DNA of 37,808 nucleotides from Sphingomonadaceae bacterium (lineage in GTDB: Bacteria; Pseudomonadota; Alphaproteobacteria; Sphingomonadales; Sphingomonadaceae): NCBI GenBank assembly GCA_016742125.1, contig JACVCM010000023.1, positions 1 to 37,808 on the forward strand, given 5' to 3'. Below the pieces are notes generated by a model that saw only the letters and a list, made by a program, of their open reading frames with translations, did not search any database and was not told the origin of the DNA. Position numbers and translations under genes: made by a program. Positions 1 through 10,520 of this stretch are shown piece after piece; within the stretch, counting starts at the first letter, position 1, and every line of letters starts with the position of its first letter.

Positions 1-3000
1 CCGATGGACCGCCGAATTCGGTGCCACCGTCAAGGCTTACACGAGTATAGGCGCCTTGCAGAAACGGTGTGAGCCTCCAATTGCCTGCCTGCAATGTCCA
101 TCCAATCTCACTCGTTGCAGACAGCGCAGTACCGCCAAATCGGCTTCGGGTTGAATCGGCAAATCCTGTAAAAGAGGGCAGGCGACCTAATTGAAGTCGC
201 AATCCGGCGTAGCTGAGCGAGGCTCTAGCGGCAAAAGGTCCAGCATCAAGCTGCCCATATAATCCTCCGCCGATCCGTTCAATCTTACCTGCGGTATTCA
301 ACATGTTGACATTCAACTGATTACTTAGCTGAAATGCGAAGCCGCCTGCTCGCCAGCCAATGCTGTCACTTCCGCCTGCAGTATCGACGCCGCTTACAAA
401 ACCGCGCGTATCGGTTTTGGCACGAGCGGTATTGGCGGTCGCGGCAATCGACCCCCAAGCACCAAGAATCTGACCCCACACGCCACCACGGCGTTCTTTG
501 TCGTCATCGCTGACAGCAGACAGCCGTCCTATCACGGCCTCACCAATCAGTCGGTCATCGTCGAGCGCCGCTCGCGCCGCGGTTGCGTACCCCTCGCCAG
601 AAAGCTGATCCAGCGCATCCGATATCGATGCAAGCGGCAGGTTGTAGAGTGCGGTGAGCGGGGTCGGGTCATACCCCCCGGCTACGGCCTGATCAATCAA
701 CCGCACCGTTATGCGCTCATTAGGGCTCAACGGCTGGCCAGTCAGCAAGGGCGCAATCAGATTGGGAGCAAAGCGCAACAATACCTGGTTTGCGGTATAA
801 AGAAGCTCGGTCCGGTAGGCTGGACTTATGCCTGCAAGCCCGGTTACCGATGCAAAGCTGCCCGTGCGTCCCTGATCGGCCTGCAGCAGAACATAAGCCG
901 TATTGAAACGATAACCCGTATCGGATGCAGTGATGGCCAGCGTACCCGCCAGATTGGCGGAGCCGTTTGCAATGATAAGATCAGATCCTTGAGGCGCAAT
1001 ATTGGCAAGATAGGTGGATCCTGCCAGCAACGAAACATCGCCGTTGACGCCGAGCGCACCAACCCCGCCCGCCCCGGGAGAAATGGTCGAGCCCGATTGC
1101 GCTACAATGCTACCGACTACCCCGGTACCCGATAATGTAGCGCCATTTTGCACGGTGACGACCGACCGATTGATCAGCCCTGTTATCCGCAATTCTCCAC
1201 CCCGAATGAACGTGCTTCCAGTGTAAGCCGAACTGTCCCCCGTCAGTTCCAGCAATCCGATGCCGGTCTTGTCAAAAATGCCCGTGCCGCCGATGCGGCC
1301 GGCGAACACACGGAAATCCGTCTGATCGAATTCGAGTGCAGCATTGTTCTGAATGTCGCCTTGCAGCGACGCTGCGTTTCCGCGGAGCCTTCCTCCAGTA
1401 ATCAGGGTGCCGCCGCTATAGCTATTGGTTGCGGCCAGAACCGTCGTCCCCGTTCCGGCCTGCACAAGCGTCCCGGTGCCGGAAATCAGGTTGTCAAGCT
1501 GCGCAAGATCGGACCGATTGATAATCAGCACGCCATTGTTGACGATGGCTCCCTGCACCGATCCGCCCGTGCCGCCATTGCCGATCTGCAATGTGCCACC
1601 CGAAATTGTAGTGCCGCCTGTATAGCTATTGCCGCCCGACAGGATCAGCCCGCCCGTGCCGGTTTTGATCAGACCGCCGCTGCCAGCGATCGCGCCGCTA
1701 AATTCACTGGTCAAGTTGTTCGCGCCAGTGGTCAGCCGGGCAGCACCAAGATTGATCTGACCCGAGCCCGAAATGGTTCCGATCGTCGTGTCAAATCCGC
1801 CGAGGGTGAGCGTGCCCGCCGCTGTCTGGGTAAAGTTGGTAATGCCAGCGGTATTCCCGCTAAGCAGGACAGTCGCGGAATTGACCAGATTGCCGTTTAA
1901 CGACCCCGCGATAGTGGCATTGCCGTTATTGACCAGCGCCTGACTGATACTGCCGGTCGAAATCAGCGTTCCACTGTTGCTCACGCCGCCATTGAGCGCG
2001 CCACTACTGGTTGCAGTGGCACCAGCGGAATTGACCAGAACACCGCCCACGGTTCCGCCATTTACGAACCCGGCATTGTTGAGTACCGCGCCCGTGAGCG
2101 ATCCAGCCGAACCCAGTGCCAGTGTTCCACCGGATATTGCCGTCAACCCGGTAAAGCTGTTTGCGCCGGCCAGGGACAACGTGCCGGTTCCGGTCTTTGC
2201 GACATTACCACTGCCGGATATAACCCCGCCAAATGTCGTGCTGGTACCATCCGCCCCGACGGTCAGCGTCGCATTGCCAAGAGCAACCGCACCCGAACCG
2301 GAAAGACTGCCGAAATTGGTGGCATTACCGTTAAGATCGAATGACCCCGTGGCGGTTTGCGATACCGCACCGATGCCATTGGTCGCGCCGGCAAGGGTAA
2401 TCGCCCCCGAATTTGCGACCGTCCCACTCAATGTGCCGCTAACGGCGGCGGTCCCCGCGTTGGATAGCCCGCCGCTTAGTGAGCCTGTCGATACAAGGTT
2501 GCCAGCATTCATGACGGTACCTGACACAGCGCCCGCGTTGGAGAATGTCGCATTATTGGTGACGTTGCCGGCAAGGCTTCCCGTATTGCCAAGCGCAAGC
2601 GTGCCTGCGGAGATCGTGGTCAGCCCGGTAAAGCTGTTCGCGCCGGTCAGGGTCAAACTGCCCGTGCCGATCTTTTCCAATGGGCGCGGACCGCCGGTTT
2701 CGGAAATGATACCCCCCTGGGTTGCAGCGTCGCTGCCCTGTACATCGAGCTGCGTTGTGTTTGAGGCGATCAGGATGGGATTGTTGATCGTAATGCCATT
2801 TGCATAGGAGATGACCGATCCGGTGGTCGTGATGACGCCCGTTCCAGCGGCACTGTCGCTACCCAGTCTTAATGTTCCCGCGGCGACAATCGTGCCGCCC
2901 GAATAGCTGTTGCTTCCTGTCAGCGTTAGCGTGCCTGTGCCGGCTTGGGTCAGGGTGCCGGTACCTGATATGGTGTTGCCTACCGTCAACGCATTGCTGC

Positions 3001-6000
3001 GGTTAAAGATAAGCGCGCCGTTGTTGCTTAAACTGCCAGTGCCCAAAGTCCCACCGGTCCCGCCATTGCCTATTTGCAGCGCACCGCCCGAGATGATCGT
3101 GCCGCCCGAATAGCTGTTTGCACCGGTAAGCGTGAGGGTGCCGCTGCCCGCTTGAGTCAATTTTCCGCTGCCCGAAATGGCGTTGGCAAGTGTGAAGGCG
3201 TCGCTGCGGTTTAGGATCAGCGAAGCGTTATTGATTATATTCCCGCTGCCTAACGTGCCTGTCGTCCCGCCGTTGCCAATTTGCAGCACGCCGCCCGAAA
3301 TGGTTGTCGCGCCCGAATAGTTGTTCGTACCGGTCAGCGTCAGCGATCCGGTGCCGATATGGGTCAGGCTGAGGACGGCAGAGCCATTGTCGACGAGCTG
3401 GCCGGCAAAGCTGCTCGCGACACTGGCACCGCCGACGGTCAACGTCGTCCCGCCCGTATTGGTCGTGTCGATCCGTCCGCCGGTCCCCGAAAGCGACCCG
3501 ATGGTCTCGTTGTTCGCAATCGTCAAAGTGCCGCCGTTGACAATCACGGCACCGGTGTCGGCAATCGCGTTACCGTTGACCAGCGCCAGGGTTCCGCCGT
3601 TTACCGTTGTGGTGCCCGTGTAACTGTTGCTTCCGGCAAGATTGGTCTGCCCGCTGCCATTATGGATCACGTTTCCCGAACCGGTAATGGCGTTGGCCAG
3701 ATCGAAACTGTCCGAACGGTTGAGAATCAACGTTCCGTTGTTTGTAACCGAGCCTGTGCCGAGCGACCCGCTATTGCCGCCGTTGCCGATCTGCACTGTG
3801 CCGTTAATCGTAGTGCCGCCGGAATAGAGATTGTTTCCGGTCAACACCAACGTGCCGCCGCCATTGCCGACGAGGCTGCCCGTGCCGGAAATGACTGCCG
3901 CAATCGTACCGGTGCTTCCGGTGGCCATGGCGATCCCCGTTGTACCATCCAGTCGCAAACGGGACGCTGCATCGCCGCCGGCGATTGTATAACCGGTGGT
4001 CAGAAATTCGAGCGACGAGGGCGCAACGGTCTCTCCTGCAGCGATTGTTACCGTTCCAGCTGTGCCACCGAACAGCGCAGCATTGCCGTTGCCTGCCCAA
4101 GGGCCGGAAACCGTACCCGCCGCGTTGGTGAAATTGCCACCCGAAGCACCCCATATGCCGGAGCCGCCGACAACGGCACCATTGGGGTTGAGCGTGGCAC
4201 CGTTCCAGTACAGCATTTCCGATGTCGCCGCCACGTTCAACAGCACCGCATTGCTACCGAGCGCCAGATTGCCAAGATAGCCTCCACCGAGTGGATTCAA
4301 GGTGAGGTTGCCAAGTGCACCGGTTAGTGCACCGTCGAAGCTGAACAGCGTATATTGTCCGCTCGAAAATCCTGGATTTCGGGTGACGTTGATTGCGCCG
4401 CCATTCAGCGTCAGATTGCCGTTCGAGCTTCCGCCCAAAGTGCCGGTCACGACGATCAGGTCGTTGCCCGTACCCCCGGCGACACCTGCTGCAGCAAGTT
4501 CGAAATTGGTTGCGCTACCGCTGTTGAGCGTCAAGGCACCAAGGGTAAGCGTTCCAGGTGACAAGCCGGGCGACAGCGTTCCACCGCCATTCACCGTCAC
4601 GAGCCCGGCAATCGCGCCCGTGCCGCCGAGCGTACCACCGCTGTTTACGGTTGCCCCGGATGTGAGCGAGCCAGTGACATTAAGCGTGCCGTTGTTCACA
4701 TTTGTGGGACCGGTGTAGCTGTTGGCCCCCGAGAGCGTCAGCGTGCCGGTGCCCGCCTGGGTCAGCCCGCCGCTTCCCGAAATCGCATTTGCGACCGTCA
4801 ACCCGTCCGCGCGATTGAAGACCAGCGCTCCGTTGTTCACAACATCGCCTGACCCCAGCGTGCCACTCGTGCCGCCATTGCCGACCTGCAGCGTTCCGCC
4901 GCTGATCGTGGTGGTACCGGTGTAGCTGTTGCTTCCGGTCAGAACGAGCGTACCGTTACCGATCAGCTCGATCGGGCGCGCGCCGCCGGTTTCGGATATC
5001 GCCCCCGCCTGCGTCGCAATTCCGCTCAACACCTGCAGCTGCGTCGTGTTCGAACTGACATTGATGGCAGCGCCGTTGGTTACGCCATTGGCGAAATCGA
5101 TCACCGAACCTGTGGTCGTGATCGTGCCGAAACTGCCTGCCAGATTGCCTTGCAGCGACAATGTGCCCTGTTGCAACGTCAGGCCGCCTGTGAAGCCGGT
5201 AGTGTTCAATCCGCCGCCCAGCGTCAGGGTGCCGCTGCCGGTCCGCAGCAGATTGCCGGTACCGCTCAATATGCCGTTCAGCGTAAGGGTGTTGGACCCG
5301 GTAATATCGATCGCGCCGCCCGTGCCGGTAATGTCGATCGTCCGCCCGGTCGTAAAGCTGCCGGTCGATCGCAATGTACCGCCATTCAGCCGGACAAACG
5401 CCGCGCTTGCGCCGAGATTGCGGTCGTCGCCAATCGACAATATTCCACGGTCGAGCCGATACTCACCCGAAAAAGAATCGGCAAAGAGTGCCGTGTTGGT
5501 CAGCGTCAACGCACCGGTGCCGTCATGCACCAGCGCCCCCACGCCGCCCGCCTGCCGGATCGCGCCTGAAAAAGTGGTCGAGGCATTGCTGCCGCCGACG
5601 GTCAGGGTCGAGCCGTTCTGGATCGCTAATGTGCCGGCGCCAGCGAGCGAACCGATGGTTTCGCTGGCAAGCACCTGCAGAAAGCCGCTGTCGACTTGCA
5701 ACGCGCCGGTATCGGCAATCGCCGCGCCGCCGTTCAGCTGCAGGAAGCCACTGCTGATCCGCGTCGTGCCCGTATAGCTGTTGCTGCCGAAATAGGCGAC
5801 GCCGCCGGGCGAGTCGATCACGACATCGCCGGTACCCGAAATAGCGTTGCCGAACGCCACCGCGTTGCTGCGGCGGAAGACCAACGTGCCGTTGTTCACT
5901 ATCGCACCGCTGCCCAGCGATCCGCTGGCGCCGCCACTGCCCATCTGCAGCGTTCCATTCGTGATCGTGGTGCCGCCGGAATAGCTGTTATTGCCGTCAA

Positions 6001-9000
6001 CGATAAGCGTGCCGCCGCCCAGCTTGTCGAGGCCGGCGCTACCCGAAATCGGGCTGGTGATTGTAGCAGTAACGCCGTCGTCGACGTTGATGAAGGCCGA
6101 ATTCCCGCTGGCACCGGGGCCAGAATAAGGGATTGCGTTCAGGCCACCGCCGCTCAGCACATAGCCGTTGTCGGCAAATTGCAACCCTTGGAAATTCTGC
6201 GTGCCGGATAGTGTGACGGCACCGCCAGGCGTATCGAAAACGCCGACGCCGCTGTTCCACACGCGTGAGGTTGCAGCGCCCGGCGCATCGAGCCAGGTGC
6301 TGCCTGCCGCACTCCAGTTACCCGCGCCGCCCAGATTGCTGCCGTCCGCCGACCAGAATTGCAGCAAGGGCGCTGGCGTATCGAGCAGCAGATTGATCTG
6401 GTTGGGCGCGCCGCTGCGCGTCGATAGCGTCCCGTTCAATCCCGAAGGCGTCGTCAGGTTGAAATTGGAAAGCGGCGATTGGATCGCGCCGGCAACGTTG
6501 AACAGCCGGTAAAAACCAGCAACACCCGAAACGACGTTCAACCCCGCGCCAGACGCAAAACCTAGATTGCCGCCGACATTGATCAGGTCGCTTGCCGTCC
6601 CGCCACCGGAAACAGGCGAACCGAGCTCAAAATTGGTCACTGATCCTGCCGCCAGCGAAAGGTTGCCGTTGATCGTCAGCGTGCCCGGACTGGTGCCCGG
6701 CGAAAGCTGTCCGCCCGATTGCACCGTCACATTGCCGCCAATCGTGCCCGTTCCGGCCAGCGTGCCAGCGCCGCCGACGGTAACATTGGTCGCGCCCAGC
6801 GAGCCGGTGACGCTCAACACACCGCCGTCGATATTGGTCGGCCCGGTATAGCTGTTGCTGCCCGATAATGTGTGCGTGCCGCCTGTGATGTTGAGTGTCA
6901 GCGGCCCGCCGCCATTGCTGATCTGTCCCGCGACCAGCGAGGCCCCCCGCGAAAGGCGCAGCGTGCCGCCATTGACAAAAGTGTCGATCGTCGATCCGGC
7001 GGCCGCGTTGATAAATCCGGGATCGAAAATCGTGCCGCCGAATAAGGACAAGCGCGTTGAGCTTGCCAGATCGAGCCCGCCGGTAAAGGAAAGGGGCGAC
7101 CCTATGCCGACATTGGCGTTGTCGCGCAGTCGCATCGATCCGGTGCCACTGCTCGCCGGGCCGGTTGCCAGAAATTGCCCGGGGCCGCGCAGCGTAAGCG
7201 GCCCGTTGATTGTCAGGCCACCGACAGCGGTCGCGCTCAGCGATACCGGTGTGTCGATCCCACCACCGTTGCTGGTCACGAAAATCGGCTGGAATGCCCG
7301 GCGCTGTTCAAAAAAGCCGGGTGCCGCAGGGGCGAAACGGAATGTCCCGCCATCAAGTGTCAATGGTCCGGTGAAGAAATTAGAGCCGCCTGCATTGGCA
7401 AGACCGTCCACGCCCGTCAGGGTGACCGCGCCAGGCCCGCGAAACGCAACGCCACCCGCCCCCGAAATGGGCCCGGAATAGGTGATGTCGTCTGATCGCG
7501 CGAAAGCCAAAATAGCGCCCGATGCGATAGTCGCGCCATCGCTGCCTAGATTGCCTGTCGTCCCGCCATTGCCGATCTGGAGCGTCCCGGAACTGATCGT
7601 CGTCAGACCGCTGTAGCTGTTTGTACCGCTCAGGATGAGCGTTCCTGTGCCGGTCTTGTTGAAGCCGCCACTGCCGCTTACTCGACCTGAAACAACAGTT
7701 GTGGAGTCAGTCGCAATCTCGTTTGTATTGACAGAGCGCTCATTGCCCAGCTGGATTGCGGAATCGAAAGTTGGATAGTTGAAATACAGTGTCGCATCGC
7801 CCACCAACCTCATAAGTGGCGTAAGCAGCTCATTGTTGAGAATCAGCCTCGATCGCCCGCCGGATCCGCCAATGATCACCCCGCCCGGCAAAGAATATAG
7901 TCGATCTACCGTAAGCGAGGCACCTGCCTGCACGCGCACGACACCCGAGCCGACAAAAGTGTCTAAGCTAAAACCAGGACCGATTCGAGAAGCGCCAGTC
8001 ACGAATACAAGACGGCCGATGCCACCCGAATCGAGACCATCGCCGGTTGCTGGACCTGCACCTGCGAAATCAACCCGGCCCGAGGTGAGGTTGACGCCTT
8101 CCAGTATCAAATCAAATCTGTCGGGACGCAGAATTGCACCCGGAATGAGGTTAAAATTCACGTTGCTACGGATCAGCAGGTTCGAATGCAGTCCTAAGGT
8201 TGCGGCAAGATTAAAAGCTGCAACGGAAATAGTTCCACCTATCGTTGCGCTGCCGTCTGTAATGAATACCGTACCTGCACCGGAAAACCCGTCACCGATC
8301 CGGCCGCCGACGACCATATTAAATGAGCTGTTCAAGCCCACGTCAATATTGCCAAATATGCTTCCCGTACCAGTATAGTTGTTTGAACCAGTGAGTATCA
8401 TTGCCGGGGCTATCGCGCCACCACTGCCTGATCCGCCTGCGATAGTGCCAGAGTTCAGGATTCTCAGATTTTGCGCGATAAGGCCTACGCCGCCCGCACC
8501 TGCCAGCCCGAAGGCACCTCCGCGTCCGCCGTCGCCGCCCGTTATCGAAGCACCGCTCTTTATCCTTAAATTAAACTCCTGCGTCACAGCATCGTTAAAG
8601 AAGATGGCTCCAGTGCCGCCACGTCCGCCATTGCCGCCGGGGGAGCCGTTAAAAGATGCTCCACCATCGCCACCCATACCGCCGACCAGCTTGGCATTAT
8701 CGTTTAAGACAAAAGATTTGGTTGGCGATCCGAGAACGAGCAGTCCCGCACCTCCGCTACCCCCGTTGCCGCCGACCCCTTGCGCGCCGCCATTGCCGCC
8801 GTCACCTCCTCGCCCGCCGGCAACAATGGCATCCTCCAACACACGATAGCCTTGGTCGGCGATGCCGGCCACGAAGCCCGATCCGCCAACGCCACCGCCG
8901 CCGCCGCCGCCAAAACCGGCACCAGCGCCTCCGCGCCCTCCTGCTCCTCCGACCAGCGAGGTCAGGCTTCCCTCGCTGCTTGGAAAATAAAGACCTGCGC

Positions 9001-9460
9001 CACCGCCGCCGCCGCCGCCGCCGCCACGCCCAGCGACAAGTGAATTGTCTCCGTCACGTCCGGCAGTATTGTCACGATCACTACGGCTGAGGCGCGCTAC
9101 GCCAGGCGCACCACCCGAAGCCCCCGGGCCGCCTCCGCCGCCTGAACCGTCGATGCCGTTGCTGCCGCCGCCGCCGCCGCCGCAGAAGCCGTTGGCGTCA
9201 TTGGTTGATCCGCCCGGCGGCCTGTTGGACTGGCCGGGTAGCACCGGGGAGCCGGTGCAGGCCCCTGATCCGGCAGACCCGCCATTGCCACCGCCGGGCT
9301 GCGTTATTAGCGTGGGGGTGATGTTCTGTGCCGATGCAGCGCCTGGAAGCACCAGTGCTGTCAACAAACCGCCCGCGATCGCTGTTGTCGACGCCAACCG
9401 GCGACGCGTCCTGCCTGTGTTGAAGCTCGTTCCCGTCTCAATGATCGATCGCGCCGCCAT
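1..9460 (-). CDS. Giant PATR-repeat autotransporter adhesin (type Va), C-terminus beyond window edge
   Basis: One minus-strand frame runs from an ATG at 9460 to the window edge, about 3153 codons. An SD-like GGGGGAG lies 6-8 nt upstream of the ATG. The first ~45 residues form a long signal peptide (RTRRR, hydrophobic stretch, ASA|Q cleavage site). A Gly-rich segment with poly-Gly runs follows (about 9280-8450), then a less repetitive part, then many passenger-associated beta-strand repeats (about 7650-1000) with motifs such as GTGTLTLSGANSYTG and GGTLQVGNGG. From about 620 downward the frame reads as an autotransporter beta-barrel, for example WGQILGAWGS near 470 and GWTLQAGNWRLTPFLQGAYTRV at about 103-40. 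The family secretes a beta-helical passenger through its own outer-membrane barrel, typically for adhesion or biofilm. The last barrel strands and stop codon lie outside the window. The many plus-strand ORFs here are antisense shadows of the repeats. Confidence 0.93.
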   Translation of the reverse strand, partial: MAARSIIETGTSFNTGRTRRRLASTTAIAGGLLTALVLPGAASAQNITPTLITQPGGGNGGSAGSGACTGSPVLPGQSNRPPGGSTNDANGFCGGGGGGSNGIDGSGGGGGPGASGGAPGVARLSRSDRDNTAGRDGDNSLVAGRGGGGGGGGGAGLYFPSSEGSLTSLVGGAGGRGGAGAGFGGGGGGGVGGSGFVAGIADQGYRVLEDAIVAGGRGGDGGNGGAQGVGGNGGSGGAGLLVLGSPTKSFVLNDNAKLVGGMGGDGGASFNGSPGGNGGRGGTGAIFFNDAVTQEFNLRIKSGASITGGDGGRGGAFGLAGAGGVGLIAQNLRILNSGTIAGGSGSGGAIAPAMILTGSNNYTGTGSIFGNIDVGLNSSFNMVVGGRIGDGFSGAGTVFITDGSATIGGTISVAAFNLAATLGLHSNLLIRSNVNFNLIPGAILRPDRFDLILEGVNLTSGRVDFAGAGPATGDGLDSGGIGRLVFVTGASRIGPGFSLDTFVGSGVVRVQAGASLTVDRLYSLPGGVIIGGSGGRSRLILNNELLTPLMRLVGDATLYFNYPTFDSAIQLGNERSVNTNEIATDSTTVVSGRVSGSGGFNKTGTGTLILSGTNSYSGLTTISSGTLQIGNGGTTGNLGSDGATIASGAILAFARSDDITYSGPISGAGGVAFRGPGAVTLTGVDGLANAGGSNFFTGPLTLDGGTFRFAPAAPGFFEQRRAFQPIFVTSNGGGIDTPVSLSATAVGGLTINGPLTLRGPGQFLATGPASSGTGSMRLRDNANVGIGSPLSFTGGLDLASSTRLSLFGGTIFDPGFINAAAGSTIDTFVNGGTLRLSRGASLVAGQISNGGGPLTLNITGGTHTLSGSNSYTGPTNIDGGVLSVTGSLGATNVTVGGAGTLAGTGTIGGNVTVQSGGQLSPGTSPGTLTINGNLSLAAGSVTNFELGSPVSGGGTASDLINVGGNLGFASGAGLNVVSGVAGFYRLFNVAGAIQSPLSNFNLTTPSGLNGTLSTRSGAPNQINLLLDTPAPLLQFWSADGSNLGGAGNWSAAGSTWLDAPGAATSRVWNSGVGVFDTPGGAVTLSGTQNFQGLQFADNGYVLSGGGLNAIPYSGPGASGNSAFINVDDGVTATITSPISGSAGLDKLGGGTLIVDGNNSYSGGTTITNGTLQMGSGGASGSLGSGAIVNNGTLVFRRSNAVAFGNAISGTGDVVIDSPGGVAYFGSNSYTGTTRISSGFLQLNGGAAIADTGALQVDSGFLQVLASETIGSLAGAGTLAIQNGSTLTVGGSNASTTFSGAIRQAGGVGALVHDGTGALTLTNTALFADSFSGEYRLDRGILSIGDDRNLGASAAFVRLNGGTLRSTGSFTTGRTIDITGTGGAIDITGSNTLTLNGILSGTGNLLRTGSGTLTLGGGLNTTGFTGGLTLQQGTLSLQGNLAGSFGTITTTGSVIDFANGVTNGAAINVSSNTTQLQVLSGIATQAGAISETGGARPIELIGNGTLVLTGSNSYTGTTTISGGTLQVGNGGTSGTLGSGDVVNNGALVFNRADGLTVANAISGSGGLTQAGTGTLTLSGANSYTGPTNVNNGTLNVTGSLTSGATVNSGGTLGGTGAIAGLVTVNGGGTLSPGLSPGTLTLGALTLNSGSATNFELAAAGVAGGTGNDLIVVTGTLGGSSNGNLTLNGGAINVTRNPGFSSGQYTLFSFDGALTGALGNLTLNPLGGGYLGNLALGSNAVLLNVAATSEMLYWNGATLNPNGAVVGGSGIWGASGGNFTNAAGTVSGPWAGNGNAALFGGTAGTVTIAAGETVAPSSLEFLTTGYTIAGGDAASRLRLDGTTGIAMATGSTGTIAAVISGTGSLVGNGGGTLVLTGNNLYSGGTTINGTVQIGNGGNSGSLGTGSVTNNGTLILNRSDSFDLANAITGSGNVIHNGSGQTNLAGSNSYTGTTTVNGGTLALVNGNAIADTGAVIVNGGTLTIANNETIGSLSGTGGRIDTTNTGGTTLTVGGASVASSFAGQLVDNGSAVLSLTHIGTGSLTLTGTNNYSGATTISGGVLQIGNGGTTGTLGSGNIINNASLILNRSDAFTLANAISGSGKLTQAGSGTLTLTGANSYSGGTIISGGALQIGNGGTGGTLGTGSLSNNGALIFNRSNALTVGNTISGTGTLTQAGTGTLTLTGSNSYSGGTIVAAGTLRLGSDSAAGTGVITTTGSVISYANGITINNPILIASNTTQLDVQGSDAATQGGIISETGGPRPLEKIGTGSLTLTGANSFTGLTTISAGTLALGNTGSLAGNVTNNATFSNAGAVSGTVMNAGNLVSTGSLSGGLSNAGTAAVSGTLSGTVANSGAITLAGATNGIGAVSQTATGSFDLNGNATNFGSLSGSGAVALGNATLTVGADGTSTTFGGVISGSGNVAKTGTGTLSLAGANSFTGLTAISGGTLALGSAGSLTGAVLNNAGFVNGGTVGGVLVNSAGATATSSGALNGGVSNSGTLISTGSISQALVNNGNATIAGSLNGNLVNSATVLLSGNTAGITNFTQTAAGTLTLGGFDTTIGTISGSGQINLGAARLTTGANNLTSEFSGAIAGSGGLIKTGTGGLILSGGNSYTGGTTISGGTLQIGNGGTGGSVQGAIVNNGVLIINRSDLAQLDNLISGTGTLVQAGTGTTVLAATNSYSGGTLITGGRLRGNAASLQGDIQNNAALEFDQTDFRVFAGRIGGTGIFDKTGIGLLELTGDSSAYTGSTFIRGGELRITGLINRSVVTVQNGATLSGTGVVGSIVAQSGSTISPGAGGVGALGVNGDVSLLAGSTYLANIAPQGSDLIIANGSANLAGTLAITASDTGYRFNTAYVLLQADQGRTGSFASVTGLAGISPAYRTELLYTANQVLLRFAPNLIAPLLTGQPLSPNERITVRLIDQAVAGGYDPTPLTALYNLPLASISDALDQLSGEGYATAARAALDDDRLIGEAVIGRLSAVSDDDKERRGGVWGQILGAWGSIAATANTARAKTDTRGFVSGVDTAGGSDSIGWRAGGFAFQLSNQLNVNMLNTAGKIERIGGGLYGQLDAGPFAARASLSYAGLRLQLGRLPSFTGFADSTRSRFGGTALSATSEIGWTLQAGNWRLTPFLQGAYTRVSLDGGTEFGGPS

Positions 9461-9477
9461 GTCGCACTCCCCCAAAG

Positions 9478-9506
9478 ATCGCCTTTGCGTCGCCTGCAAA
9501 GGCGAT
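9478..9506 (-). promoter_or_regulatory. Perfect 11-bp inverted repeat in the autotransporter leader
   Basis: ATCGCCTTTGC, a 7-nt loop, then GCAAAGGCGAT. The repeat ends 17 nt before the autotransporter start codon and directly abuts its SD region. It could be an RNA hairpin controlling translation of the very large mRNA, or a DNA operator for the divergent regulator at 9661. The sequence alone does not decide. No U-run follows on either side, so a plain terminator is less likely. Confidence 0.6.
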
Positions 9507-9660
9507 GGGTAAATCGATAGAAAGGCCGGGCGGGAGTGGCGTTTATGTCAAAAAAAGTTTTTCGGCATAATCGCTGCGCGTGACACTATGTCCCTGTCCT
9601 TTATATCTTTTTACATATGACGGAAATATCAAGGGATTCGCGGAGGAAGAACGGGCTTTT

Positions 9661-10509
9661 ATGGCCGGTAATATCGACCTGAAGACCTTGTTAAAGGACG
9701 TGCCCGATCGGGACAGCATTGCCCGGCCAGCGCAATGGGTGCTTGCCGATCCCGGCTTTCCGGCTGCGAAAAGGCGATTCTGCGAGCGCGTTGCAAATCA
9801 TTTCGCCAGCGATAAAATCATGGGCCGGACGATTACCGACACCGGCAGTTACGCCATTTTCGCCTTGCTTATCGCGAGCTTGTTGACCGGTCCGATAACG
9901 GTGGGCGCAGTCGTCGACGCACTGGGTAGGTCGCTTGCATCCGAACGTCGCATTCGCCGAACGCTAGGCTCGCTTGCCGACCGCGGGCTTGTCAGGATTG
10001 AATCATCAGAAGAGGACAGGCGTCAGCGGCTGTTGTCGCCCAGCCCTCTTGCGCAGGATTTCTTCGTCCGCTGGCATGCAGCTTACAGCGCACCGCTGGC
10101 CGATCTTTGTGTATCGACGGTCTTGCCTGCCGCCACGCTCACGTCAGCAGCGGCTTGGCATGTGATCATTGTTGCCATGCATGCCCGCAACGGTTTCGCA
10201 CTGACCGACGGCCATCCTTACATCGAGGCGCTGATGGCGCAACGCGGCGGCTATCTCGCCCTGGTAGGCATAACCGAAAATCCCGCGCTCTCGCCTTATG
10301 GAGCATCGCAGCTTTTCGGCCGGTCTTTGACGCAAATGCGCAAAATGGTTGAACAGGCACGGGCAGTGCCAGTGTCCGAAGTTGATCGCTGGTTCGCGAC
10401 CGAAATCGCCTTTGCTGCATTTGTCGCCGAAGCAACCAAACGCGCTAGCAAGGCTGGCCGCTCTGGTCGCGACGCGAAACTAAGCCCGTTGCCATATTCA
10501 TCTTGGTGA
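9661..10509 (+). CDS. MarR-like winged-helix transcriptional regulator
   Basis: This is a 282-residue soluble protein starting at MAGNIDLKTLL. An in-frame ATG at 9580 exists but has no SD. The 9661 ATG has GGAGGA at 9642-9647, though at long spacing (~13 nt). The middle of the protein (about residues 65-135) reads as a winged helix: a helical segment, then SERRIRRTLGSLADRGLVRIE as the recognition helix and wing, and a charged EEDRRQR turn, resembling MarR-type domains. The C-terminal half is helical with no recognised domain. It is transcribed divergently from the giant autotransporter with only ~200 bp between them, so it is the natural candidate controller of that gene; the hairpin at 9478-9506 lies between them. 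The exact family was not identified. Confidence 0.7.
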   Translation: MAGNIDLKTLLKDVPDRDSIARPAQWVLADPGFPAAKRRFCERVANHFASDKIMGRTITDTGSYAIFALLIASLLTGPITVGAVVDALGRSLASERRIRRTLGSLADRGLVRIESSEEDRRQRLLSPSPLAQDFFVRWHAAYSAPLADLCVSTVLPAATLTSAAAWHVIIVAMHARNGFALTDGHPYIEALMAQRGGYLALVGITENPALSPYGASQLFGRSLTQMRKMVEQARAVPVSEVDRWFATEIAFAAFVAEATKRASKAGRSGRDAKLSPLPYSSW

Positions 10510-10520
10510 ATGAACGACGC

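Noticed and set aside
1420..7630. CRISPR-like or tandem DNA repeat arrays
   Set aside because: The repeats are protein-coding PATR modules with irregular spacing, not short direct repeats with unique spacers.
1014..9512. Many plus-strand ORFs of 60-350 codons opposite the autotransporter
   Set aside because: They are Pro/Val-rich or Arg-rich translations of the antisense of repeated Gly/Thr/Leu passenger codons, and have no coherent domains. The minus frame is continuous with signal peptide, repeats and barrel.
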